Positions 35,162 to 43,466 of a stretch of 64,000 nt of DNA are shown in pieces. Under the pieces are notes generated by a model. That model was not told the DNA's origin. It was given only the letters and a program-made list of their open reading frames with translations, and did no database searches. The position numbers and the translations under genes were made by a program. How positions within the stretch are numbered: the stretch's first letter is position 1; each line of letters opens with the position of its first letter. Source of the DNA: Streptomyces sp. SID12488 (lineage in GTDB: Bacteria; Actinomycetota; Actinomycetes; Streptomycetales; Streptomycetaceae); NCBI RefSeq assembly GCF_010548275.1, contig NZ_JAAGLT010000036.1:31156-95155 (forward strand), in the 5' to 3' direction.

Positions 35162-36127
35162 ATGAAGAGCCCTCTGCTGTTGCTGCCCGGCGCCGTCCCC
35201 GCCGAGGGGGTGGACGAAGGCGTCGCCGCCCATTACGGCGAACTGTTCCGTGAACAGCGTGCCCTCGCCGAGGGCATCGGATTCGTCGACCTCTCCCACC
35301 GCGGCGTGGTCACCGTCACCGGCGACGACCGGCTGACCTGGCTGCACCTGCTGCTCACCCAGCACGTCAGCGACCTGCCCGTGGGTGAGGCCACCGAGGC
35401 GCTGGTGCTGTCCGCGCACGGCCACATCGAGCACGCGCTGTACCTGGTCGACGACGGCACGACCACCTGGGCGCATGTGGAGCCGGGGACCCAGGAGGCG
35501 CTGATCGCCTACCTGGAGTCGATGAAGTTCTTCTACCGGGCCGAAGTCGCCGACCGGACAGGCGAGTTCGCGCTCGTCCACCTGCCCGCCGGCGCCATCG
35601 CGGAGGTCCCCGAGGGTGTCGTCGTACGCGAGACGGCGTACGGGCGTGACCTCTTCCTCCCTCGCGCGGAACTGGAGTCGTTCGCCGAGAAGGCCGGGCC
35701 GGCGGCGGGGCTGCTGGCGTACGAGGCGCTGCGGGTCGAGCAGCACCGGCCGCGCGTCGGGTTCGAGACCGACCACCGGACCATCCCGCACGAGCTGGGC
35801 TGGATCGGCACGGCGGTGCATCTGCAGAAGGGCTGCTACCGGGGCCAGGAGACGGTCGCCCGGGTCCAGAACCTGGGCAAGCCGCCGCGTCGGCTCGTCT
35901 TCCTGCACCTGGACGGCAGCGAGGTCCTCCTGCCGCCGCCCGGCACGGAACTCCGGCTCGCGGACGACGGTCCCGACGGGCGGAAGATCGGCGTCATCAC
36001 GACGTCCGTACGGCACCACGAGCTGGGGCCGGTCGCGCTCGCGCTGGTGAAGCGGAACGTGGCGGTGGACGCGCGGCTGGTGGCCGACAAGACGGCTGCC
36101 GCGCAGGAGGTCGTGGTCGAGCCGTAG
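35162..36127 (+). CDS. ygfZ: YgfZ/GcvT-like iron-sulfur maintenance protein
   Basis: A 321-residue tetrahydrofolate-binding protein that helps repair or assemble Fe-S enzymes. The diagnostic KGCYRGQETVARV is near residue 225, and the N-terminal region (FVDLSHRGVVTVTGDDRLTW) matches the GcvT-like fold. It starts ten bases after the nur stop and is probably cotranscribed; it is convergent with dtd. Confidence 0.92.
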   Translation: MKSPLLLLPGAVPAEGVDEGVAAHYGELFREQRALAEGIGFVDLSHRGVVTVTGDDRLTWLHLLLTQHVSDLPVGEATEALVLSAHGHIEHALYLVDDGTTTWAHVEPGTQEALIAYLESMKFFYRAEVADRTGEFALVHLPAGAIAEVPEGVVVRETAYGRDLFLPRAELESFAEKAGPAAGLLAYEALRVEQHRPRVGFETDHRTIPHELGWIGTAVHLQKGCYRGQETVARVQNLGKPPRRLVFLHLDGSEVLLPPPGTELRLADDGPDGRKIGVITTSVRHHELGPVALALVKRNVAVDARLVADKTAAAQEVVVEP

Positions 36128-36164
36128 GGCCCGGCCCCGACCACCTCGACCGCCCTGACCGCCC

Positions 36165-36590
36165 TTACATCTCCACGAGGACCGTGAACGGGCCGTCGTT
36201 CGTCAGGGTCACCCGCATCTGGGCGCCGAAGCGGCCGGTCGCCACCGTCGCGCCCAGGGAGCGGAGTTGGGCGACCACCTCGTCGACGAGCGGTTCGGCG
36301 ACATCGCCGGGCGCCGCCGCGTTCCAGGTGGGGCGGCGGCCCTTGCGGGCGTCGCCGTACAGGGTGAACTGGCTGATGACGAGCAGCGGGGCGTCGATGT
36401 CGGAGCACGACCTCTCGTCCGTCAGCATGCGGATCGACCAGAGTTTCCGGGCCAGTTGGGCCGCCTTCTCCTTCGTGTCCTCGTGTGTGACCCCGACGAG
36501 GACGCACAGGCCCTCGCCCGCGATCTCGCCGGTCACCTCGCCGTCCACGACGACGCTCGCGCCGTCCACCCTCTGCACCACTGCACGCAT
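36165..36590 (-). CDS. dtd: D-aminoacyl-tRNA deacylase
   Basis: A 141-residue enzyme that removes D-amino acids from mischarged tRNA. The two signature motifs are present: SQFTLYGDARKGRRP (about 79-93) and the C-terminal NDGPFTVLVEM. I chose the ATG at 36590 (MRAVVQRV), the universal start; an upstream ATG at 36623 adds 11 residues. Confidence 0.95.
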   Translation of the reverse strand: MRAVVQRVDGASVVVDGEVTGEIAGEGLCVLVGVTHEDTKEKAAQLARKLWSIRMLTDERSCSDIDAPLLVISQFTLYGDARKGRRPTWNAAAPGDVAEPLVDEVVAQLRSLGATVATGRFGAQMRVTLTNDGPFTVLVEM

Positions 36591-36789
36591 GGGCCCATCA
36601 TGCCGTGCCGTCATGAATGCCATGAGCGTCGTGCCGTGCCGTCCGGAGCGGTCGCGCAGGGCCTGTGGAGGGATTCTTTTTGATCCTTAAGCCCCTATCT
36701 GGGGCCGTTCGGGGGCACTCGGTCACATAGCGGCCACCGAGGGTGGCACGATGCTACCCATTCGCCTGTCGAGGGGACGGTAGAGGCAC

Positions 36790-37428
36790 ATGAGCACACC
36801 GAGTACCGGGCGGCCTCATACGGCCGCCCGACCGCCCGAGCAGCGCAACGTCGGCCCGGCGGCTCCGGCCACTCCAACTGCTCCGGTCACTCCGGTCACT
36901 CCGGTCGGTTCGCTGCTGGCCCCCGCTCCGCCCGAGCACGACCTCGCCGTGCTGCGACTGGCCGAGCTGCGCGTCCTGCGCCGGGAGGCCCAGCGGGACG
37001 AGGCCGATCTCAGTTACGTACGGCGGCTGTTGCAGGGGCGCATCGACATCCTGCGGGCGGAGATCGCGCGGCGCGGGCCCACGTCCGTGGTGTCGGTGGG
37101 GGAGGGGTCGGTCGTCGAGCGGCTGTCGGAGATCCTGACGGACGCGCCGGCGCGGCACCGGTCGTCGGCGCGGCACGTGACGCTGGGGATGCCGCACAGC
37201 GAGGAGTACGGGCGGCTGGCGGCGGAGATGCTCGCCGAGGTCGAGCTGTCGGACCTGGACGCGCGCACGGATCCGGAGCTGACGGCGGCGATGGGCAGGC
37301 TGGTGGGGTACGAGCAGCAGGTCTCGCGCCGGCGGCAGGGGCTGCAGCGGACGGCGGACGACTGCAGCGGGGAGATCGCGCGGCGCTACCGGGAGGGCGA
37401 GGCCCAGGTGGAGGACCTGCTGATCTGA
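36790..37428 (+). CDS. rsiG: c-di-GMP-responsive anti-sigma factor RsiG
   Basis: A 212-residue anti-sigma factor that holds the sporulation sigma factor WhiG inactive when loaded with c-di-GMP. Both repeats of the published binding motif E-x3-S-x2-R-x3-Q-x3-D are intact: one at EADLSYVRRLLQGRID (near residue 73) and one at EQQVSRRRQGLQRTAD (near residue 177). The N-terminus (1-45) is a Thr/Pro-rich disordered stretch with VTP repeats. The gene is monocistronic. Confidence 0.95.
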   Translation: MSTPSTGRPHTAARPPEQRNVGPAAPATPTAPVTPVTPVGSLLAPAPPEHDLAVLRLAELRVLRREAQRDEADLSYVRRLLQGRIDILRAEIARRGPTSVVSVGEGSVVERLSEILTDAPARHRSSARHVTLGMPHSEEYGRLAAEMLAEVELSDLDARTDPELTAAMGRLVGYEQQVSRRRQGLQRTADDCSGEIARRYREGEAQVEDLLI

Positions 37429-37519
37429 GGGCGGGCGCGCCCCGGTCGACCGGCGGGGGCGAGGGAGATCCGCGGAAATCCGCGCGACACCCCACGCGCC
37501 CTCCCCCTAGCCTGACCCC

Positions 37520-38815
37520 ATGACCCCCCGTGCCGACATCGACGTACGCATCGTCAACGAGGACGGACTCCGGGAGTGGACCCGGGCCCTGAGCACCGGG
37601 TTCCTCCGGTCGCCCGAGGTCTCGGACGTGGAGCTGGAGGCGCGCCGCGGCGGCTTCCTGCCGGGGCGGACACTCGGCGCGTACGACGGCGAACGCTGCG
37701 TGGCGACGTTCCGCTCGTTCCCGCAGGATCTGAGCGTCGGAGCCGGCGTGACCGTCCCCGCCGACGCGATCTCGAACGTCACCGTCTCCCCGACCCACCG
37801 TCGCCGGGGCATCCTCAGCCGCATGATGGCCCAGGACCTCGCCGCCGCCAAGGAGCGAGGGGACGTCGTCGCCACGCTGATCGCCGCCGAGTACCCGATC
37901 TACGGGCGGTACGGCTTCGGGCCCGCAACCTGGACCTCCGAGTGGACCATCGACGTACCGCGCGCGGGCCTCGACCCCCGCTGGGCGGGCCCGGCGGACG
38001 GCGGCCGTATCGACCTGGTGGACGCGTCGGACGTACGGAAGCTGGGGCCCGAGCTGCACACGTGGCTCGCGCGGCAGCAGCCGGGCGCCGTCAGCCGTGG
38101 CGAGCGCTGGTGGCAGGTCAACACCGGTGTGGTGCGGTTCGGGGAGTCCTGGGACGAGCCCTTCTACGCCGTCCACCGTTCGGCGGACGGTGTGGTCGAC
38201 GGGCTTGTCTCGTACGAGGCCCAGGACAAGTGGGACGGCAAGCAGCCGCAGAACACCGCCGACGTGAACTGGCTGATCGCCGCGACGCCGGCCGCCGAGC
38301 GCGCCCTGTGGCAGTACCTCTGCTCGATCGACTGGATCACGAAGGTCAAGACCGGCTGGCGGGCCCCGGACGACCTGCTCCCCTTCTTCCTGCCGGACCC
38401 GCGGGCGGCCAGGCTCACCACGCACGCGGACTGGCTGTGGGTGCGGATCCTGGATGTCGTACGGGCCCTGGAGGCGCGTCCGTACGACGGGACGGCCGGC
38501 GGGACAGGCGGCGGGCCGGTTGACGGCAGTCGGCGCGGTCTTGTCCTGGAGGTCGTCGACTCGGCCGGGTTCGCCGGGGGGCGGTACCGGCTGGAGGTGT
38601 CCGCCGAGGGCGTCGGTTCCTGCATGGCCGGTGTTCGTGAAGCTGCCGAAATCACCCTGGATGTAAGGGAGTTGGCAGCGCTGTGGCTCGGTGACGAGTC
38701 GGCGGTGCGGCTGGCGGCGCTGGGCCTGGTGCGGGAGGAACGAGCGGGCGCCGCCCGTGTGGCCGACGCCCTGCTGCGTACGTCCAGGCGGCCTTGGTGC
38801 CCGGACATCTTCTGA
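37520..38815 (+). CDS. Eis-like GNAT acetyltransferase
   Basis: A 431-residue multi-domain acetyltransferase. The N-terminal GNAT domain has the acetyl-CoA loop SNVTVSPTHRRRGILSRMM; a second, inactive GNAT-like domain follows; and a C-terminal SCP2-like domain ends in RRPWCPDIF. The Eis family acetylates lysines on peptides or aminoglycosides. The substrate here is unknown. Confidence 0.9.
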   Translation: MTPRADIDVRIVNEDGLREWTRALSTGFLRSPEVSDVELEARRGGFLPGRTLGAYDGERCVATFRSFPQDLSVGAGVTVPADAISNVTVSPTHRRRGILSRMMAQDLAAAKERGDVVATLIAAEYPIYGRYGFGPATWTSEWTIDVPRAGLDPRWAGPADGGRIDLVDASDVRKLGPELHTWLARQQPGAVSRGERWWQVNTGVVRFGESWDEPFYAVHRSADGVVDGLVSYEAQDKWDGKQPQNTADVNWLIAATPAAERALWQYLCSIDWITKVKTGWRAPDDLLPFFLPDPRAARLTTHADWLWVRILDVVRALEARPYDGTAGGTGGGPVDGSRRGLVLEVVDSAGFAGGRYRLEVSAEGVGSCMAGVREAAEITLDVRELAALWLGDESAVRLAALGLVREERAGAARVADALLRTSRRPWCPDIF

Positions 38816-38852
38816 TCGGATTCTGATCCGCTGCCGTTCCGCTTCTGATCCG
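38809..38852. repeat. Three copies of a TTCTGATC-based motif
   Basis: CTTCTGATCGG, ATTCTGATCCG and CTTCTGATCCG lie within 44 bases spanning and following the stop codon of the acetyltransferase gene. The purpose is unknown; it may be slippage. Confidence 0.55.
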
Positions 38853-38945
38853 ACCTCTTTTCCGGTCGTGGTGGCTGCCGAGCTCCAGGCTCCCCTCCGG
38901 AAGAGAGTCCGGTAGCCAACCTGTGGAAGGTTTGACCATGTTGTA

Positions 38946-38964
38946 GAAGTTGGTCACCAACTTC
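38946..38964. promoter_or_regulatory. Palindromic operator upstream of devE
   Basis: A perfect 19-base palindrome with one central base (GAAGTTGGT-C-ACCAACTTC), about 85 bases upstream of the devE GTG. The core AGTTGGTnACCAACT recurs upstream of devA (40287-40301) and nowhere else that I noticed, so it is probably the target of these GntR proteins. Confidence 0.72.
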
Positions 38965-39011
38965 ACTGTTCTTATCTCCACCTGGAAGCGTCTTATAACC
39001 ACCTTCCCTTG

Positions 39012-39052
39012 AACTGCCCAAGGATGGCGGGAAGTTGTAGTGTTTGGTTGTG
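39012..39052 (+). promoter_or_regulatory. Leaderless promoter of devE (duplicated block)
   Basis: A -10-like TAGTGT (39038-39043) is six bases before the GTG at 39050. This 41-base block matches the devA block at 40351-40391 at about 80% of positions (CCCAA-GATGG, GTTGTAG-GTTTGGT-GTG conserved), showing that promoter and gene were duplicated together. Confidence 0.7.
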
Positions 39053-39952
39053 GAGACCCATAGGTCACACCAAGACGTGGCTGACGCCCTGCGCAGCCGG
39101 ATCAGGACCGGTGAGCTGCGGCCGGGCCAGCGCATGCCCACCCAGGCCAGGCTGGCCGAGGAGTTCGGTGTCGAGCGCGGTGCCGTGCGTGAGGCGCTGC
39201 GCATCCTGCAGGCCGAGCGGCTGCTGACCAACGTCAGCAAGGGCAGCCCGGCGACGGTCGCCTCCGGTTCCGGACCGGTGCCGACCGGCCCCGCCGCCCC
39301 GCCGCTGCCCACCATCGGGGGCCTCGCGCCCCGTATCGCCGCTGCCTTCGCGGCGCCGCACGTGGTGATCGACGCCCTGTGTCTGACGTCCGTCTCGCTC
39401 ACCCTCGCCATCGGGGAGCCGTTGCGCCAGATCCAATGCGGACGGCTGGATCCGGCCAGAATCGACGTCCGGGTGCTGCTGCCGAGCCGTGACATCGACC
39501 TCGCGTTCCCGGCGCCGGTGGCACTGGCGGACGGATCCCCGGCCGGGGCCTCGGCCACCGGCCGGCTGCAGCGCCGCTGGCTGACCCACCGCAACGCCCA
39601 GGGCCAGGTGCTCCGGCACAACCTGCTGGCACTGCGCGGCAGGCACGGTATCGATGTGCGTGTCTCCTTCCGGGCCCTCCCGTTCACGCCACCGGTGCAG
39701 CTGTACCTGCTCAACGGGACGGAGGCGCTCTTCGCGTACTACACGCTGAAGAGGAGCGAGGCGGAGATCGACCACGAGCAGGTGGAGATGTACGACGCCG
39801 AGGGTGTCCGGTCGACGCTGTTCGCGTTCGAGCGGGGCGCCGGGCTGCGCGACTCGACGTTCGTGGAACAGTCGCACCTGTGGTTCAACGCACTGTGGGA
39901 GACGATCAGTTCGGAGCTGGTGCTCACGGACCGACCCGTCTCCCACGGTTGA
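39050..39952 (+). CDS. devE: DevA-subfamily GntR regulator
   Basis: A 300-residue regulator. The N-terminal GntR winged helix (DVADALRSRIRTGELRPGQR, then RLAEEFGVERGAVREALRIL) is followed by a linker and a ~200-residue effector domain shared with the other two paralogues here: ALRGRHGIDVRVSFRALPFT, LYLLNGTEALFAYYTL and FVEQSHLWFNALWETI. S. coelicolor DevE is reported to act in aerial development. I chose the GTG at 39050 because a -10 lies six bases before it and devA has the same arrangement. Confidence 0.87.
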   Translation: METHRSHQDVADALRSRIRTGELRPGQRMPTQARLAEEFGVERGAVREALRILQAERLLTNVSKGSPATVASGSGPVPTGPAAPPLPTIGGLAPRIAAAFAAPHVVIDALCLTSVSLTLAIGEPLRQIQCGRLDPARIDVRVLLPSRDIDLAFPAPVALADGSPAGASATGRLQRRWLTHRNAQGQVLRHNLLALRGRHGIDVRVSFRALPFTPPVQLYLLNGTEALFAYYTLKRSEAEIDHEQVEMYDAEGVRSTLFAFERGAGLRDSTFVEQSHLWFNALWETISSELVLTDRPVSHG

Positions 39953-39967
39953 TCGCTGCCGGCACTG

Positions 39968-40156
39968 TCACAGGGCGGGCCCCGTGACCAGCAGGGCGAG
40001 CACGACCGCTCCGATGGAGCTGATGGTCGCGTTCCTGGCCTTGATGCCTATGGTGAGCAGCAGCAGGCCGACGACACCGGAGGTGCCGTACTGCCAGCTG
40101 ACGAATTGCTGGAAGCCGCTGATGAAGACGGCGGCGAGGAGAGCGATGGCGGGCAT
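39968..40156 (-). CDS. Small two-pass membrane protein (dev-linked, copy 1)
   Basis: A 62-residue protein with two hydrophobic segments (PAIALLAAVFISGFQQFV; VVGLLLLTIGIKARN then ISSIGAVVLALLVTG). A strong ribosome site (AAGGAGGA) lies before the ATG. It lies convergent to devE (15 bases between stops) and divergent from devA, so its promoter region overlaps the devA operator region. It resembles the protein at 42013-42195. Function unknown. Confidence 0.78.
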   Translation of the reverse strand: MPAIALLAAVFISGFQQFVSWQYGTSGVVGLLLLTIGIKARNATISSIGAVVLALLVTGPAL

Positions 40157-40286
40157 GGTGGTTCCTCCTTCAGGGCGGTGACCGGGGCGCTGTGCGGGGC
40201 GGGGGCCGGGCCCGTGTCCGGGTTGGTGGCTGGGTTGGTGTCACGGAGATGGCAGGAGGGAGGCTAAGATTCCGCCAACTTCATCA

Positions 40287-40301
40287 AGTTGGTAACCAAC
40301 T
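40287..40301. promoter_or_regulatory. Palindromic operator between small membrane gene and devA
   Basis: AGTTGGTAACCAACT is a perfect 15-base palindrome around one base, matching the core of the devE site. An overlapping second palindrome (CCAACTT-CATC-AAGTTGG, 40275-40292) extends the array of half-sites. It is placed to control both divergent genes. Confidence 0.72.
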
Positions 40302-40350
40302 CTGATTAAGTTGTCCCCACTTGGCTACTACTCATAAACAACTTTTCGGC

Positions 40351-40391
40351 AACTCCCCAAAGATGGATCGGAGTTGTAGCGTTTGGTCGTG
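40351..40391 (+). promoter_or_regulatory. Leaderless promoter of devA (duplicated block)
   Basis: TAGCGT (40377-40382) is six bases before the GTG at 40389, as at devE. The block copies the devE promoter region. Confidence 0.7.
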
Positions 40392-41264
40392 ACCCAGGAG
40401 AACGTTGCAGTGAACGGCAGCAGAAGACAGACGCCCCAGGAGATCGCCGCCGCCCTGCGCGACCGCATCCGCACCGGCGATCTGCAGCCGGGCGACCGCC
40501 TGCCCACCCAGGCCGAACTGGCCGAGGAGTTCGGTGTCGAGCGCGGTGCCGTGCGTGAGGCGCTGCGCATCCTGCACGTCGAGCAACTGCTCACCAACGT
40601 CAGCAAGGGCAGCCCGCCGCGCGTCGCCGAGGTGACCCCGTCCCAGGAAGGGCCCCAGCCGACGATGGTGGGGCTGGCGCCGCGCATGACGGAGGCGTTC
40701 TCGGTCCCGCACGTCCGCGTCGACGCAGCCTGCCTCACCGCGGAGACCCTGATGCTGGCCGTCGGCGAGCCGGTCCGGCTGATCCACGAGGGCCGCATCC
40801 GCCCCCAGTCGATCAACGTACGCATCATGCTGCCGTCCCGGGACATCGCGTTGGCCTTCCCGGTGCCCGTCGAGGGCCGCAGCGAGGACGACCCGGTCCA
40901 CCAGCGCTGGCTGGCCCAGCGCAACGCCCAGGGTCACGTCCTTCAGCACAATCTGCGTGCCCTGCGCTCGTCGCACGGCATCGACGTACGGGTGACGTTC
41001 AGGGCGCTGCCGTTCACCCCGCCGGTGAAGCTGTACCTGCTCAACGGGACGGAGGCGCTGATCGCGTACTACATGATCGCCCGCCGCGAGGAGCCGGTGG
41101 AGCTCGGGGAGCCGCTCGACATGTACGACACCCTGGGGACCGAGTCGCTGCTCTTCCCGTTCGAGAAGGGCGCAGGGGAACGGGACACGGCGTTCGTCGA
41201 GCAATCCCAGAAGTGGTTCGACGCCCTCTGGGAAACCATCACGACGGACCTGACACTCTCCTAG
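40389..41264 (+). CDS. devA: DevA GntR-family developmental regulator
   Basis: A 291-residue regulator of aerial-hypha development in S. coelicolor. GntR winged helix at about 15-75 (EIAAALRDRIRTGDLQPGDR, LAEEFGVERGAVREALRIL), then the DevA-subfamily effector domain (HGIDVRVTFRALPFTPPVKL, YLLNGTEALIAYYMI, FVEQSQKWFDALWETI). The GTG at 40389 follows a -10 by six bases (leaderless). A second GTG at 40410 has AGGAG upstream, so two translation starts are possible. The stop overlaps the devB start by one base (TAGTG), implying tight coupling. Confidence 0.9.
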   Translation: MTQENVAVNGSRRQTPQEIAAALRDRIRTGDLQPGDRLPTQAELAEEFGVERGAVREALRILHVEQLLTNVSKGSPPRVAEVTPSQEGPQPTMVGLAPRMTEAFSVPHVRVDAACLTAETLMLAVGEPVRLIHEGRIRPQSINVRIMLPSRDIALAFPVPVEGRSEDDPVHQRWLAQRNAQGHVLQHNLRALRSSHGIDVRVTFRALPFTPPVKLYLLNGTEALIAYYMIARREEPVELGEPLDMYDTLGTESLLFPFEKGAGERDTAFVEQSQKWFDALWETITTDLTLS

Positions 41265-42022
41265 TGACCTCTGATACGACACAGACCGAACTGGTGACCG
41301 AGGACGACTCCGTGATCGACTCAGTGATCGACGACCTGCGGGAGCCGGTCGCGCGCGCACGAGTCGTTCTCTGGGACTTCGACGGACCCATCTGCGCCCT
41401 GTTCGCGGGCCACTCTGCGCAACGTGTGGCGATCGACCTCGTCGAGTGGCTCGAACGACAGGGCCTGCACGGTCTGTTGACGGATGAGGAGCGCGAGTCC
41501 CTGGATCCGCACGTCGTGCTGCGCGCGGTCGATCGCCGGCATCCGGGGAGTGACCTGGTGGACGAGCTGGAGAAACGTCTCACCCAGGAAGAACTCCGGG
41601 CCACGAACCTGGCGATGCCCACCCCGTACGCCGACCCGCTGATCCGCACCTGGACAGCGGTGGGCGCCAGGCTCGCGGTCACCACGAACAACTCCCCGCT
41701 GGTGGTCCACGAGTATCTGACGAGCCGTGGTCTGACCTCGTGCTTCGCCCCGCACGTCTACGGCCGCACGCGGGAACTGAGCCATCTCAAGCCCCACCCG
41801 CACTGTCTCAACCAGGCGCTGAACGCGATGGGGGCGGCGCCGTCGTCCGCACTCATGATCGGCGACACCCCCTCGGACTACCTGGCCGCACAGGAGGCCG
41901 GTGTTCCGTTCCTCGGCTACGCGCGTAACGACCAGAAGGAGAAGCTGCTGCGGGACGCGGGTGCCGAGGTGGTCGTGGGCTCGCTGGAGCCCGTACTGAA
42001 GCTGCTGCGCGGTCAGGCCTGA
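41264..42022 (+). CDS. devB: DevB HAD-family phosphatase
   Basis: A 252-residue HAD hydrolase: motif I WDFDGPICALF (nucleophile Asp near residue 38), motif II TTNNSPLVVHEYL, motif III Lys in HLKPHPHCLNQAL and motif IV MIGDTPSDYLAA. A helical cap lies between I and II. In S. coelicolor devB is in the devA operon. The substrate is unknown, with a sugar phosphate or nucleotide typical. The GTG at 41264 overlaps the devA stop. The 3' end overlaps the convergent small membrane gene by ten bases. Confidence 0.9.
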   Translation: MTSDTTQTELVTEDDSVIDSVIDDLREPVARARVVLWDFDGPICALFAGHSAQRVAIDLVEWLERQGLHGLLTDEERESLDPHVVLRAVDRRHPGSDLVDELEKRLTQEELRATNLAMPTPYADPLIRTWTAVGARLAVTTNNSPLVVHEYLTSRGLTSCFAPHVYGRTRELSHLKPHPHCLNQALNAMGAAPSSALMIGDTPSDYLAAQEAGVPFLGYARNDQKEKLLRDAGAEVVVGSLEPVLKLLRGQA

Positions 42023-42195
42023 GTCATCAGCAGGGTGAAGACCACCGCCGCGCCGACAGCCAGACCGGTGCGGCGCAACCGGACGCCCATGGTGACCGCC
42101 GCCAGGAGCAGCAGGCCGAGCATTCCGAGTCTCGACTGGGCCAGTCGGCCCAGCAGGAACTCGCCCAGTGCCAGGATCACTTGGAACAGAACCAT
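42013..42195 (-). CDS. Small two-pass membrane protein (dev-linked, copy 2)
   Basis: A 60-residue protein with two hydrophobic segments (FQVILALGEFLLGRLAQ; LGLLLLAAVTMGVRLRR and GLAVGAAVVFTLLMT). GAGGAG precedes the ATG at 42195. The pattern (LGLLLL, basic pair, GAVV/GAAVV, LL-T near the end) aligns with the protein at 39968-40156. Like that one, it is convergent to a dev gene and divergent from a DevA-type regulator. Confidence 0.72.
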   Translation of the reverse strand: MVLFQVILALGEFLLGRLAQSRLGMLGLLLLAAVTMGVRLRRTGLAVGAAVVFTLLMTQA

Positions 42196-42241
42196 TCTCC
42201 TCGCCCTCCCCTTCCACTTTGCGTGAAGCATTCAACTCGCT

Positions 42242-42253
42242 GTCCAATTGGAC
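42242..42253. promoter_or_regulatory. Palindrome upstream of the third DevA-type regulator
   Basis: GTCCAATTGGAC is a perfect 12-base palindrome in the gap between the small membrane gene and the third regulator. Its half-site resembles nearby GACTGGAA copies, but it differs from the devA/devE site, suggesting a diverged specificity. Confidence 0.55.
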
Positions 42254-42369
42254 TGGTTGACGTAAACGTGGTCTGCCCGGTCCGCTAGATCCCTTAACCG
42301 GCTTGGTAGTTGATGGTTCAGTTGACTGGAATCTGTTTGGAAATGGACTGGAAGCGGTACGGTCGGGGT

Positions 42370-43272
42370 GTGGGACATGGGGAAGGGCAGCAGGCCACCG
42401 CCGACGGCGGCGGCAGGGAGTTCGACCGGGTGGCCGACGAGTTGCGGCACCGGATGACCGGCGGGGTGTACCCGGTGGGCTCCCTGATGCCCGCACAGCG
42501 TGACCTCGCCCTGGAGTTCGGGGTGTCCCGTGACACCGTGCAGCGTGTCCTGAGGGAACTGCGCAACGAGGGCTGGATCGAGTCCCGGCAGGGCAGCGGC
42601 TCCCGGGTCGTCAAGACGCAGCGCATCCAGTCCACGGCGCCCAAGGCCAGCCGCTCGCGCCAGGCGGTGACGCTGGGGCCGCTCATCAGTGAGGCGTTCG
42701 AACAGCCCGAAGTCACCCTGGACGTCTACACGTTGACCTCCGAGACCCTGGACGCGCACATCCGTCTCCAGGCGGAACGGATCAGGGCCCATGCCATAGT
42801 TCCGCAGCGCATCGCACTGCGGATGCTCCTGCCGTCCGACACGGAGTCCCTGCCCTATCCGCGCGGAATCGACGCGAAGGACGATCCGCTCCTGCGCAAC
42901 CGACTCCGGGACATCACCGGGCGGCACACCGATTCACTGCGCGGAGTACTGGCGGAGCTGACGGCAGAGGGGCTGGTTCCGGAGATCAGCCTGGAGGTTC
43001 GTCACGCACCGTTGACCCCAACCTTCAAGCTCTATCTGATCAATGGTGTGGAAGCGCTGCACGGCATGTACGAGGTGATCCGGCGTCCGGTGGTGGTGGA
43101 CAGGCGGAAGACGGTCGAGGCCCTCGACGTCCTGGGTCTGGGCGCCACGCTGACGCACCACGTACGGGACGGCGACCCGAAATCGCCGGGTTCCACCTTT
43201 GTCGAGAGCATGCACAACTGGTTCGAGTCGGTATGGAACCTCCTGTCGGAGGAGTCCGGGGCCGTGCGCTAG
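42370..43272 (+). CDS. DevA-subfamily GntR regulator, third paralogue
   Basis: A 300-residue regulator with a GntR helix-turn-helix (PAQRDLALEFGVSRDTVQRVL) and a diverged DevA-type effector domain: LTPTFKLYLINGVEALHGMY and FVESMHNWFESVWNLL match the same positions in devA and devE. The HTH itself is closer to other GntR groups than to devA. The GTG at 42370 follows a TACGGT box by six bases, the leaderless arrangement seen at devA and devE; upstream ATGs at 42310 and 42313 lack ribosome sites. Confidence 0.82.
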   Translation: MGHGEGQQATADGGGREFDRVADELRHRMTGGVYPVGSLMPAQRDLALEFGVSRDTVQRVLRELRNEGWIESRQGSGSRVVKTQRIQSTAPKASRSRQAVTLGPLISEAFEQPEVTLDVYTLTSETLDAHIRLQAERIRAHAIVPQRIALRMLLPSDTESLPYPRGIDAKDDPLLRNRLRDITGRHTDSLRGVLAELTAEGLVPEISLEVRHAPLTPTFKLYLINGVEALHGMYEVIRRPVVVDRRKTVEALDVLGLGATLTHHVRDGDPKSPGSTFVESMHNWFESVWNLLSEESGAVR

Positions 43273-43466
43273 CATGCCCGCACCGTGTGAGCAACAGCTC
43301 GCGCGCATACGTATGGATGGCGAACAGGCCAACCTCGGCGACTTGATTCAGCAGAGTGGCAGACCACCCGTCGTGTCGCTCCGTTGGCGCTTAAGTCGTG
43401 CGGAGTATCACCTGGGAACACCGTTTTGCCGCACCATCCATCCTCGCGCGAGTCCCGGAGCAGCCA

